From an uncultured Candidatus Binatia bacterium (GTDB taxonomy: Bacteria; Desulfobacterota; Binatia; UBA9968; JAJDTQ01): DNA of 64,000 nucleotides. Below, one piece after another: positions 17,333 through 25,371 of the stretch. The stretch spans positions 1,859,282-1,923,281 of the forward strand of contig OY282432.1 in the NCBI GenBank assembly GCA_958295985.1, in the 5' to 3' direction. Made by a program: the position numbers and the translations under genes. The notes under the pieces were generated by a model. It was given only the letters and a program-made list of their open reading frames with translations. It did no database searches and was not told where the DNA came from. Position 1 is the stretch's first letter, and each line of letters begins with the position of its first letter.

Positions 17333-18240
17333 TCACTCGGCCTTGAACACTTCGCCAACCAGCCGTTCCAACTGCGCGGCGACTCCATGCTCGGCGAGCG
17401 CGGAGCGGATGCGCGCGCGTACCCTTGTAAAGTGCTCGGCTTCCTTCACCTGGACGGCGGTTGCAATGGCTTTCGCTGTCTTTGCGGCTTGGGCGAGTTC
17501 ACCATGAAGCGGATTGTCGGCGTCGAACCGGGGAATCGGCAAGTTGAACACATACTTGTCGAAATCCCGTGCGCCCCATTGACCTTGAGATTGATATTGT
17601 TCAACGCCAGACCGCAACGCTTCACTGTTGAGAATTCCGCACAGATACCTGGCTTCTTCCATGCTGTCGCCGGCAGCCCAATAGAGCTTATGGTCAATGA
17701 TCGTTGACGATTCCCGAATGGCGCACGCGGCGAGATGGGTGCCAGCCTTTGTATACACAACGCGGACCGCCGCTGTTGGAAACTGGCAGGACAGCTTCCC
17801 ATAGTAGTCCCATTGTTCCAGAAGACTTATTGGACTTCGCTTCTGCCGTTCCCAAAGCGCCTCAACCTTTTCGAGCCATTGTGCAAGCTCCCGGTCCATC
17901 CAGGCGGCAAAATTAGCAGGTGACTCCGAACGCTCGCCAAAGCGGATCATGTTGTTGAGGATACGGTCGAAAAGCTGGGCATCAGCGGCAACCGAGATCG
18001 GAAAACATAGCACTGCCGGAGGCAGGCGTTGCGGTTGCGGTTCCGTCACGTCAATAGCCGGAACGAATATCTCCAGCATCTCGTCACTGGCAAGGAAATC
18101 GGGCTGCTCGCCTTTTCCGGCGGTCTGCGTCAAATCCCATTGCAAGGCGTTGCCCAGATAGACCGGCAACGCAATATCGCCCGGAGGTTCCTTGCGCAGC
18201 GCCGGCATGAGCGCCAGCAGGCAGGTAGCAGTAGGCTGGC
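17333..18240 (-). pseudogene. Remnant of an N6-adenine DNA methylase (C-terminal part, catalytic core missing)
   Basis: From about 18230 down to the stop at 17333 the frame reads methylase-like sequence: 'LPVYLGNALQW', 'FGERSESPANF', then 'LLEQWDYYGKLSCQFP', 'IDHKLYWAAGDS', 'EEARYLCGILNSEALRSGV', 'GQWGARDFDKYVFNLPIP'. These are landmarks of large type II/BREX-like class I methylases, where the last block follows the target-recognition region. The SAM motif and the N-P-P-(Y/W/F) catalytic motif are absent. In full-length relatives the catalytic block lies between the first two landmarks, so there is both a 5' truncation and an internal deletion. Upstream codons of the open frame (to 18364) are antisense to the neighbouring gene. 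It precedes the STAND gene by 21 bases, as if once co-transcribed. Confidence 0.7.
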
Positions 18241-18288
18241 AACGCTCTTTACGGTCCTCTGCGCGATTTCTCGAACATCGTTTATCGG

Positions 18289-19173
18289 CTACAACGCCAC
18301 CGCCGAATCGTAGGGCTGGTCGAGGGCGGTGTCCTCGCCAAACAGCTTCCGGGACGCGATCCACCGGTGCGTCTGTTCGTACACTTCCCGGGTATAGGGC
18401 TCGAAGACCATGCGCTCACCGACGCCCATGCCGCTGACTTCCACCAGGGCATGGTACGGCTCGGGTAACTCCTTCAGCAGATAGTGCCGGTAACGCTCCG
18501 GCTCCATGTCGATGGCGCGTTGCGCGCGCTGCAAGGCGTTGAAGTACTTCTTCGTGTCCTCTTCGTCGGTATCCGGCTCGAGCAGGAAGCCGATCATGAA
18601 CGTGGTATCGACGACCTTTCGGAAACCCTGCTGCTCCAGCACGTACATGGGTGCGCCGAAGACGTTGCCCGCCGGGACCTGGCGTTCCAGCAGCCGCGCG
18701 AGACGGTCCAATGGACGGCCGGCGAACTGCAGCTTGATCTCGGAAGAATCGAGGATCGGCTCCAGCGCCTGCAGCGCTGAGAAATGGCTCCCCGAGTGAT
18801 AGCCCACCGCGATCTCGACGTTGGCGAGGTCCCGGGGTTTACGAATTTCGGACTCCGGCGGCACATAGATTCCCGAGGGCGTCACCGAGTAGGCGTGTCC
18901 CCACATGCGGCCGTGTTTCCCGGTGGCCGCCACGTTGACCATCCAGTGGCAGGCCGAGCTGACCTCGCAGGAGCGGCCGTCCTGGATGTCCTCGAGGGCG
19001 CCGTGACGAATCTCCTGGACCACCTCGGGCTCCGATGCCTGGGGCTGCACGGTCTGTTCGGAGACCAGACCGTGTATGAACTCGTAGTCCAGCCCTTCAT
19101 CCTTGAAGTATCCCAGTTCCTCCGCCACCCATTCCTGTAGTCTGCCGTGCGGCTGTATGCGAAACTTTGCCAT
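18289..19173 (-). CDS. Substrate-binding-protein-like protein without signal peptide (NMT1/ThiY-type fold)
   Basis: 294 aa; the start ATG at 19171-19173 has GGAGG nine bases upstream. The sequence pattern ('GRLQEWVAEELGYFKDEGLDYEF' as separate short blocks, 'KPRDLANVEIAVGYHSGSHF', 'PLDRLARLLERQVPAGNVFG') follows ABC-type nitrate/sulfonate/thiamine-precursor binding proteins, where an early 'W..a..lGyf..eGl' strand-helix is diagnostic. It lacks a signal peptide or lipobox, so it would be cytoplasmic unless exported in another way. No ABC permease or ATPase gene is near. It could be an enzyme or sensor using this fold. Its 3' end abuts the methylase remnant and therefore marks the other edge of the accessory island. 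Confidence 0.6.
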   Translation of the reverse strand: MAKFRIQPHGRLQEWVAEELGYFKDEGLDYEFIHGLVSEQTVQPQASEPEVVQEIRHGALEDIQDGRSCEVSSACHWMVNVAATGKHGRMWGHAYSVTPSGIYVPPESEIRKPRDLANVEIAVGYHSGSHFSALQALEPILDSSEIKLQFAGRPLDRLARLLERQVPAGNVFGAPMYVLEQQGFRKVVDTTFMIGFLLEPDTDEEDTKKYFNALQRAQRAIDMEPERYRHYLLKELPEPYHALVEVSGMGVGERMVFEPYTREVYEQTHRWIASRKLFGEDTALDQPYDSAVAL

Positions 19174-19295
19174 GGGTCCTTACCTCCACTGTGTATTCGG
19201 TTTGCGACGGCTCGCCGGAATTGACAAGTTAATGGAAGGACCGCGGTGCGTCAATGGCGTGTGGCCGGTCCGATTGCCGAACCCATGAACGGCGT

Positions 19296-19327
19296 ACGGG
19301 CTTCCCGCGTGGCAGCGGGAAGCCCGT
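19296..19327 (-). terminator. Strong hairpin downstream of the lamin-tail gene
   Basis: A 13-bp perfect inverted repeat, 19296-19308 against 19315-19327, encloses a six-base loop (GTGGCA). It starts 30 bases after the stop of the minus-strand gene ending at 19358 and lies upstream of the next minus-strand gene. It is well placed to end transcription, although no clear T-run follows on the minus strand. Confidence 0.6.
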
Positions 19328-19357
19328 GACTCCGGCAGGCTCGCGGCGAAGCAGGAC

Positions 19358-20008
19358 TCAGCGGCTCTCCCTCACCACCTCCACGGGCACGGAACCGCTC
19401 TGCCCGCCGCCGGTGGTTTCCCCGGGTGGTGCCACGAAGGTCTGTTCGGTATTCACCAGGCCGGGGGTGGCCTGGTCCGGTCCGTGCCAGGTGAAGTCGG
19501 CCACGGAATTGCCCGACCCCTTGAGCTGGAGCGAATGGCCCGCCTGCGTCGAATTGGACTCGCGAACGCCGATGTCCGTGGCCGCAAGGCCCTCGGCCGG
19601 TCCCGAAGCCGCGGTGAAGCCGCCCTCGTAGCTCACGAATTGAACCACCTCCTTTTCCGGGTTGACCAGCGCGATGCCGTCCGGCGCGCCGTTCTCAATG
19701 CGATGGGTGGGAAACGAGACCGTCCCGTAACCCATTTGCTGGTCGGGAATGGCCCCCTCCAGGGGGATGGTCCGGTACGGCATGCCGTTCTTGCCGTTGT
19801 AGAGCACGAGGCTCCATCCGTTCATGTCGGTGCCGGCCGGCCCCGCCACCTCCAGGCGCTCATCCGCGTCCGCGCCGCGGTTGTCGTAGTGAATCTCGTT
19901 GATGAAGACGTTCTGTCCCCACGCGGGATTCCCCGCCCACAGGAACATTCCCAGTATCACCGTGGCCGGCAGCCACCGCCCGTAGCCTCTCGAAACTTCG
20001 CGCATCAT
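19358..20008 (-). CDS. Exported lamin-tail-domain protein
   Basis: About 216 aa. GAAGGAGG lies four to seven bases before the paired ATG codons at 20003-20008, so I start there rather than at the upstream ATG (20026). An N-terminal hydrophobic signal segment (about residues 15-33, ending 'AWG') is followed by 'VFINEIHYDNRGADADERLE' and 'GTDMNGWSLVLYNG', the beginning of a lamin-tail (LTD) beta-sandwich as found in secreted nucleases and surface proteins. The domain covers nearly the whole mature protein; no nuclease or sorting domain is attached. The role is unknown. It stands alone, followed by a hairpin and preceded by the TRAP operon's 3' end. Confidence 0.75.
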   Translation of the reverse strand: MMREVSRGYGRWLPATVILGMFLWAGNPAWGQNVFINEIHYDNRGADADERLEVAGPAGTDMNGWSLVLYNGKNGMPYRTIPLEGAIPDQQMGYGTVSFPTHRIENGAPDGIALVNPEKEVVQFVSYEGGFTAASGPAEGLAATDIGVRESNSTQAGHSLQLKGSGNSVADFTWHGPDQATPGLVNTEQTFVAPPGETTGGGQSGSVPVEVVRESR

Positions 20009-20182
20009 TGCACCTCCTTCGCGCAATACGTTGGATCATGCCGGGCCCATGGAATCCCGGCGCCTGTAGAATAGGATCGCCGGACGGGCCGGAAACTTTA
20101 GGGGGCTTCCATGGACTCCGAATCGAGGGAGCCCCGGATGCAGATCAGGGGAGGGCGCGATGACCGGATAACCGGGGGGAGG

Positions 20183-21496
20183 TCAGTTCATCAGGCTGGG
20201 TAGCCACAGCACCAGCGCGGGGAAAATGATCATGAGGGCCATCACGACGAGGTTCAACCCGACGAAGGGAAGGGCCGCGCGGTAAACGTCGCCCATGGTG
20301 GTGCCGGGCGACGCGATCCCTTTCATGACGAACAGCGACAGCCCGAAGGGCGGGGAGATGGTGGCCAACTCCAGGTTGAGGAGCATGATGGCGCCGAACC
20401 AGACCGGGTCCCATCCCAGGGCGTTGACGATGGGCATGTAGATGGGGATGGTCACCAGCACGATGGAGGTCTGCTCGATGAACATTCCGAGGAACACCAG
20501 CACCACCTGCATCAAGATGAGGATGACCATGGGATGGACCGGCAGACCCACCACGAGATTGGTAATCCCGGCGGTGGCCCCGGTGAAGGCCAGAACCTGG
20601 CTGAACGCGGCGGAGCCGGTGAGGATGGTCAAGACCATCACCGCGATGGACGTTGCGGTGCCCACGGCTTCCCTGGTCACGTTCCAGGTCAGCTTGCGGT
20701 AGGCCATGGCCAGCAGAAAGCAGAGCAGTGCCCCGACGGCCGCGGCTTCGGTGGGCGTGGCCACTCCGAAAAAGATCGTCCCGATGACGATGACGATGAC
20801 GGACACCAGCGGCGCCACGTACCGGAACGTGTCCGCGATGCGCCGTCCCAACGGGGTCGGCGACACGTCATAAGCCGGCGCCAGCGAGGGTTGAAGGGTA
20901 CACCGGATGATGATGTAGGCGGCGTAGACGCCGGCCAGCATCAGGCCGGGGATGATGATCCCCACCAGGAGCCTGCCCACCGAGATCTTGCCCAGGCTCG
21001 CCAGGATGACGCCCAGGGCGGTGGGCGGAATCATGATGGCCAGACTGCCGCTGGCCAGGATGGGCCCCAACGACATGGACTTGCTGTAGCCGCGCTTCTC
21101 CATGTCCGGCACCAGGGTGGAACCCAGCATGGCCACGCTGCCCATGGCCACCCCGGTGAGGGTGGCGAACAGTGCGCCGGCGCCCACTGCGAGCAGCGAC
21201 AGCCTTCCGGCGATGCGTCCCAGCCATTCGTCCAGGACGTCGATCATCTTGTACGCCACCCCGGAATGGAACATGACCGCGCCCATGAGAATGAACATGG
21301 GTACGGGCACGAGCACGAAGGTGGAGATGGAGCTGTCGATGCTGAGGACGAGCTGCTGCAGGCCGATGGTCCCGCCCCAGAACACGTAGACCCCGATGAT
21401 GTTCACCAGCGTGAAAGCGAAGGCCACCGGCAGTCCGATGAGCAGCAGCACGGTCAGACCGCCGAAGAAGAAGAGCATGTAGGCCCACCACTCCAC
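20183..21496 (-). CDS. dctM: TRAP transporter large permease DctM (second operon)
   Basis: 437 aa and about 12 membrane segments. Family blocks 'IGLPVAFAFTLVNIIGVYVF', 'GVAMGSVAMLGSTLVPDM', 'MIPPTALGVILASLGKI', 'GVATPTEAAAVGALLCF' and 'ISPPFGLSLFVMKG' are all in order. It is the last gene of a P-Q-M operon on the minus strand, starting 11 bases after dctQ. It resembles the DctM at 8667 in layout but differs clearly in sequence, so the two operons are not recent copies. It forms the ion-coupled channel for the solute bound by the DctP at 22043-23038. Confidence 0.92.
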   Translation of the reverse strand: MEWWAYMLFFFGGLTVLLLIGLPVAFAFTLVNIIGVYVFWGGTIGLQQLVLSIDSSISTFVLVPVPMFILMGAVMFHSGVAYKMIDVLDEWLGRIAGRLSLLAVGAGALFATLTGVAMGSVAMLGSTLVPDMEKRGYSKSMSLGPILASGSLAIMIPPTALGVILASLGKISVGRLLVGIIIPGLMLAGVYAAYIIIRCTLQPSLAPAYDVSPTPLGRRIADTFRYVAPLVSVIVIVIGTIFFGVATPTEAAAVGALLCFLLAMAYRKLTWNVTREAVGTATSIAVMVLTILTGSAAFSQVLAFTGATAGITNLVVGLPVHPMVILILMQVVLVFLGMFIEQTSIVLVTIPIYMPIVNALGWDPVWFGAIMLLNLELATISPPFGLSLFVMKGIASPGTTMGDVYRAALPFVGLNLVVMALMIIFPALVLWLPSLMN

Positions 21497-21507
21497 GGGC
21501 GTCTACC

Positions 21508-22026
21508 TCAAGGGTGGGTCTCGACGGTGTCGGACGCGGAGTCGTCCAGGGCGCGTCCGGCCCGTCTCACGAACTGGAGAGAGAGGAGGAAGGCGCCCAA
21601 TGGAATGACGCCCAGATTGATCACCCTCGGGATCTCGATCTCGGCCGGGATGAGGATGCCCCGCTGCCAGGAGGTGACGGCCTCCAGGGCGCCATAGACG
21701 GCCACCACAAGACAGATCAACGCGCCGAGGACAGAGTTGGCGCAGGTCAGCCGGCGACGGTGTTTGGGCCGGAGCCGGGAGACCAGGAGGTCGATGGTGA
21801 CGTGCTCTTCGCGCCTGAGCACCCAGGCGGCGCCAAGGAAGGCGATATAGACCAGCAGGGTCCCGCTGATCTGGTCGACCCCCAACAGACCCTCCCGGAG
21901 ACCGTACCGGAAGAACACCTTGACGGAGGTCAGGAGCATGACGGCCACCAAGAGTGCGCCCGACAGCGCCGCGCCGGCATCCAGGAGGGAATCGAAGACG
22001 CGGATGATTTTCTTGCCGGCCGTCAT
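21508..22026 (-). CDS. dctQ: TRAP transporter small permease DctQ (second operon)
   Basis: 172 aa with four hydrophobic helices, and the DctQ signature 'GVDQISGTLLVYIAFLGAAW' followed by 'REEHVTIDLLVSRL', in which the His-Val-x-(I/V)-(D/E) after helix two is conserved in the family. The start ATG at 22024-22026 lies 16 bases after the dctP stop. It connects the receptor-loaded solute pathway to DctM. The C-terminal tail is acidic and short. The P-Q-M order and tight spacing indicate a single transcript from the promoter upstream of dctP. Confidence 0.9.
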   Translation of the reverse strand: MTAGKKIIRVFDSLLDAGAALSGALLVAVMLLTSVKVFFRYGLREGLLGVDQISGTLLVYIAFLGAAWVLRREEHVTIDLLVSRLRPKHRRRLTCANSVLGALICLVVAVYGALEAVTSWQRGILIPAEIEIPRVINLGVIPLGAFLLSLQFVRRAGRALDDSASDTVETHP

Positions 22027-22042
22027 GCAGCGGTTTCAGCGA

Positions 22043-23038
22043 TCAGTCGTATCCCATCAGCTTTCTGGCCCTGGCGTAGTCGTCCGTGCTCATCGCGGTC
22101 TTGAAATGCGCCCACAGAGCCTCGTTGGAGGTCTTGGCCCAGTTCTTCGCCTCGGCATCCGAGAACCGGATCACCTTCATTCCGGCTTTCTTCATGGTGG
22201 CCAACTGAAAGCCCTGGTGTGCCGACATCCACCCACGGGACCACTGCTGGATCACGCCGACGGAATCCAGCATGACCTGCTGAACGTCCCTGGGCAGGCT
22301 GTTCCATTTCTTCAGGTTCACCGCAATGCCGATGCCGTCCCGATACAACGGGTGGCCGATGAGGTACTTGGTCACCTTGTGCCAGCCGAAATTGGTGAAG
22401 CCATCGTAGTAGGGCCAGGTGAACCCCTCCACCGCGCCTCTCTCCAGGGCGAGGTAGATCTCCGACGGCGGCAGGGTTACCGGCTCCGCGCCCACCGCCT
22501 TGACGAAGAAGCGCGTGAGCGGCGGCACCCGGACCTTCATGCCCTTCAGGTCGGCCGGGCTCGAGACTTCCTTCTGCGTGGACATGAAGTGGTTTCCGGT
22601 TTGGCGGTCGCCCGAGAAGGCTCCCAGGTAGCGAACCCCCTGCTTCTCGTACATCTTCACCATGAAATCGTGCAGCGCATGGCCCGGCCCCCCGTCGGGA
22701 GGTTCCAGGGACGACAACTCCGTAACGTATCCCGCCTTGACCACGCCCGCCCAATAGTTCAAGGCGCCGTACCAGACGTCGAACACGCCCCGCACCAGCG
22801 CTTCGGGCTGGTCGAAGGTCGGCACCACTTCCCGCGCTCCCTTGAAGTTGATCACCACCTTGCCCTTGGCGCGCCGGTTGACCTCCTCCATGTAGCGTAT
22901 GCCGACGTCGGCCGCGGAAGAGACGCCCGGAGGCCAGGAGCCGACCATGTTCAGTTTGACCTGGGCCGGCGCGGTTCCGCTCCACAACACGGCCAGCGCC
23001 GCTGCAACGAATACTCCGATCAAGCCGTTTCGCTTCAT
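22043..23038 (-). CDS. dctP: TRAP transporter substrate-binding protein DctP (second operon)
   Basis: 331 aa. The start ATG at 23036-23038 was chosen because GGGAGGAG precedes it by five bases and a signal peptide begins there (positive start, hydrophobic core, cleavage after 'APAQ'). An upstream in-frame ATG lacks both. DctP features are visible: 'GVRYLGAFSGDR', 'DLKGMKVRVPPLTRFFVKA' with the ligand-binding Arg near residue 160, and 'ALERGAVEGFTWPYYDG'. The tryptophan-rich pocket region differs from the copies at 5966 and 7008, so a different ligand is expected. It is the first gene of the operon, with a good promoter about 85 bases upstream. Confidence 0.9.
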   Translation of the reverse strand: MKRNGLIGVFVAAALAVLWSGTAPAQVKLNMVGSWPPGVSSAADVGIRYMEEVNRRAKGKVVINFKGAREVVPTFDQPEALVRGVFDVWYGALNYWAGVVKAGYVTELSSLEPPDGGPGHALHDFMVKMYEKQGVRYLGAFSGDRQTGNHFMSTQKEVSSPADLKGMKVRVPPLTRFFVKAVGAEPVTLPPSEIYLALERGAVEGFTWPYYDGFTNFGWHKVTKYLIGHPLYRDGIGIAVNLKKWNSLPRDVQQVMLDSVGVIQQWSRGWMSAHQGFQLATMKKAGMKVIRFSDAEAKNWAKTSNEALWAHFKTAMSTDDYARARKLMGYD

Positions 23039-23123
23039 TTTAGCTCCTCCCGTCAGGACACCCTGCCAATGCGCCGCAACTCGCAAATCCCGGGAACTTG
23101 CCTGCTCGCCCGCAGGCCGGAGC

Positions 23124-23152
23124 CGATTAGATCGCTTTACCCGCAGCCTGTC
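23124..23152 (-). promoter_or_regulatory. Sigma-70-type promoter of the second TRAP operon
   Basis: On the minus strand a perfect TTGACA (23147-23152) is separated by exactly 17 bases from TCTAAT (23124-23129). It lies about 85 bases upstream of the dctP start codon and downstream of the ThDP decarboxylase gene pair. This is the cleanest housekeeping promoter seen in the window and implies the TRAP operon has its own transcript. Confidence 0.55.
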
Positions 23153-23221
23153 AACAGGTTTCGGCGACCCGGACGGACGGCGGCGTTCCGTGACGGACTC
23201 CCGGGTCGGGAACCTGCGAAT

Positions 23222-23830
23222 TCAGGTGCGGAACATGGCGGGCACGTAGCGCGGCACCCCCAGCGCGTCCATGAAACGTTGCTTCATCATGGGCGGGTTC
23301 ATGGGGAACGCCGGCTTTGCCGGCGGCACGTCGGGCTCGGTGGCGAGGACCAGGACGGAGGGACCCTCTTCCGTCAAGGCGGACGGCAAATGCGCCCGGA
23401 AGGTTTCGAGGGAACCGACGTACAGCGTTTTCTCGATCCCGGCGGAGCGCGCCAGATCCGTCAGGTCCAGCCCGGTGTTGGTGAGCGGCTGTCCGCCTGA
23501 CGCGGCGTGGATGTTGTTGTTCACCAGCAGGACCGTGAGGTTCCGCGGGGCGACGGAGCCGACGGTAATCAAGGCCCCCAGATGCATCATCAGTCCGCCG
23601 TCGCCTTCCGCCACCACCACCCGCTTTCGCGACTGGGACACGGCCAGGCCCAGGGCCAGGGGAAGGGCCAGCCCCATGGCGTCTTCCAGATAGAAGTTTT
23701 CGGGACGGTCGCAGACGTTGGACCACACGTAGGAAGCATTGCCCAGAGAAGTCACCACCAGGGTCTGTTCCGATATGGATTCGGCAAGAACGCGATAGTA
23801 CGCTTCGCGTGTCGGTCTCGATTCGCTCAC
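23222..23830 (-). CDS. Thiamine-diphosphate decarboxylase, C-terminal-type subunit (ComE-like)
   Basis: 202 aa. The ThDP/Mg site is clear: 'VVAEGDGGLMMHLGALITV' followed about 28 residues later by 'LLVNNNIH' (GDG-x(n)-NN). Size and sequence match the beta subunit of sulfopyruvate decarboxylase (ComE) and phosphonopyruvate decarboxylase halves. It needs the separate PYR-domain subunit encoded just upstream; their genes overlap by four bases (ATGA at 23827-23830). Together they would non-oxidatively decarboxylate a 2-keto acid such as sulfo- or phosphonopyruvate. Oxidative coenzyme M or taurine partners are not nearby, so the substrate is open. It lies between the second TRAP operon and a metallophosphoesterase. 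Confidence 0.8.
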   Translation of the reverse strand: MSESRPTREAYYRVLAESISEQTLVVTSLGNASYVWSNVCDRPENFYLEDAMGLALPLALGLAVSQSRKRVVVAEGDGGLMMHLGALITVGSVAPRNLTVLLVNNNIHAASGGQPLTNTGLDLTDLARSAGIEKTLYVGSLETFRAHLPSALTEEGPSVLVLATEPDVPPAKPAFPMNPPMMKQRFMDALGVPRYVPAMFRT

Positions 23831-24339
23831 CAGCGTATGTCCTCGCTATCCAACAACAGCACGAAGGGCGACGAACCTTCCTCGGCGAAGGTCGCTGCCC
23901 GTTCCACTTGCGCCCCGATGGGCAGTTCCGGTGCAGCCACGGCATAGGAAAGTCCGTAGGCGCGGAGCACCGGCTCCGTCGCCCGCCCCTTGGGGAGGTG
24001 ATAGAAGACCGGGTCCCGCGCCGACCCGCGGTAGGAGGCCAGGATGAGGATTGGAAACTGGTACCGCTGGGCCAGGCACACCATGCCCGCGCCCATGGTC
24101 AGGAGCCCGACGTTCTGGATCAGCAGCACCGGGCGCGCCCCGCCGAGCCGCGCACCGCAGGAGATGGACAGGGCCTCTTCCTCGTGGGTGGCCCGAATGA
24201 GGGTCATGTCGGGGTCCTCCTCGACCTTCTCCATGAAGTCCCCGATCCAGCTATCGGGGACCGAGACGATGACCTTCACGCCGGACTGCTTCAAGGCGGC
24301 CAGCAGCTCGCTCGGGCGGTGAGGGCTTTTGTCGTTCAT
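23827..24339 (-). CDS. Thiamine-diphosphate decarboxylase, N-terminal-type subunit (ComD-like)
   Basis: 170 aa from the ATG at 24337-24339; the open frame upstream is not supported. It is the PYR half of a split ThDP enzyme: 'VIVSVPDSWIGDFMEKV' at the N-terminus, and 'IRATHEEEALSISCGA' near residue 50 with the conserved catalytic Glu that activates the thiamine ring. 'PVLLIQNVGLLTMGAGM' follows. This is the pattern of sulfopyruvate decarboxylase alpha (ComD). It forms a heteromer with the ComE-like product encoded four bases overlapping downstream. The Shine-Dalgarno sequence is weak, and the gene is divergent from the metallophosphoesterase with about 160 bases between them. Confidence 0.8.
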   Translation of the reverse strand: MNDKSPHRPSELLAALKQSGVKVIVSVPDSWIGDFMEKVEEDPDMTLIRATHEEEALSISCGARLGGARPVLLIQNVGLLTMGAGMVCLAQRYQFPILILASYRGSARDPVFYHLPKGRATEPVLRAYGLSYAVAAPELPIGAQVERAATFAEEGSSPFVLLLDSEDIRW

Positions 24340-24500
24340 GAGGTCGTTTTCGCAGAAAGTATGCACCCGCGACGCTGCGGCGCGGAGACCGTAGGTCGCG
24401 GTCGTGCCTCGATATTCGCAGCCACCGGATTCTATCCGACGCATCTACGGATCACAAGACGGATCTGCTATGAAGGGAACGGTCGCGGGTGGGAACTGCC

Positions 24501-25355
24501 ATGCGCATTTTCGCCATATCGGACGTGCACGTGGATTACCCGGAGAACATGACGCGAATGCAGACGCTCTCCGGTGCTCTGTACTCGCGTGACACGCTGC
24601 TGCTGGCAGGAGACGTGAGTGACGATCTCGCCAGGCTTGCGCGGGTTCTCGAAGGCGTGCGTGAAAAATTTGCCCACGTCTTTTTCGTGCCCGGAAACCA
24701 CGAGCTCTGGATCCGGCGCGGCGAGGCCGGCGACTCCACCGCCAAGTTCCGGCAGGTCTTGCGACTGTGCGCCAGGCTCGCCGTTGCCACGGGCCCGACC
24801 AAAGTGACCTCCGGCCCCGATGATCCCGGAGCCTGGGTGGTGCCGCTGTTCTCCTGGTACGTCAAGCCGGAACAGGGCGCGACGAGCCTGTTCGTTCCCA
24901 GGGACGGCGACGACGCCAGTCTCTCCATGTGGGCCGACAACGTTCGCACCCGGTGGCCGGAAGGCATGTCCGTGACGGACCATTTCCTCGACATGAACGA
25001 GCCGCACCTCGACCGGCATTATGACGCGCCGGTCATATCGTTCAGTCACTTCCTGCCCAGAAAGGAGCTGATGTTCGGCCTGTCCGCGGCCGCCGCGCCT
25101 TCGCGACCCGCCCGCGCCAAACGGTTCAACTTCAGCAGGGTCGCCGGCAGCACGCGGCTCGAGGCCCAGATTCGCGCGTTGGGCTCAGTGCTCCACGTCT
25201 TCGGCCACCAGCACCGCAACCGCGACCGGGTTATCGATGGTTTGCGCTATGTCTCGAACTGTCTGGGCTATCCGCGGGAGCACGCCCGGGGCGAGCTCGG
25301 CGGGGCGCACAGGAACCCCAAGCTCGTCTGGGACACCCGATCCGCGGGCGGATGA
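24501..25355 (+). CDS. Calcineurin-like metallophosphoesterase
   Basis: 284 aa. The full dimetal phosphoesterase signature is present in order: 'DVHVDYPEN' (D-x-H) at residue 7, 'LLAGDVSDD' (GDxxD) near 37, 'VPGNHELW' (GNHE) near 67, an internal His in 'ISFSHFLPRK' and 'VFGHQHRNRD' (GHxH) near 235. It hydrolyses phosphomono- or diesters using two metal ions in the cytoplasm. There is no signal peptide. The ATG at 24501 is preferred over GTG at 24489 because 'MRIFAISDVH' is the standard beginning. Its C-terminal half contains an Ala/Pro/Arg-rich insertion around residues 195-210. The natural substrate is unknown. Confidence 0.85.
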   Translation: MRIFAISDVHVDYPENMTRMQTLSGALYSRDTLLLAGDVSDDLARLARVLEGVREKFAHVFFVPGNHELWIRRGEAGDSTAKFRQVLRLCARLAVATGPTKVTSGPDDPGAWVVPLFSWYVKPEQGATSLFVPRDGDDASLSMWADNVRTRWPEGMSVTDHFLDMNEPHLDRHYDAPVISFSHFLPRKELMFGLSAAAAPSRPARAKRFNFSRVAGSTRLEAQIRALGSVLHVFGHQHRNRDRVIDGLRYVSNCLGYPREHARGELGGAHRNPKLVWDTRSAGG

Positions 25356-25371
25356 CCCGCCTGCTTTCCGG

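Noticed and set aside
17333..18364. The full 343-codon methylase frame as an intact gene
   Set aside because: The first 40 codons are antisense to the substrate-binding gene, and both catalytic motifs are missing.
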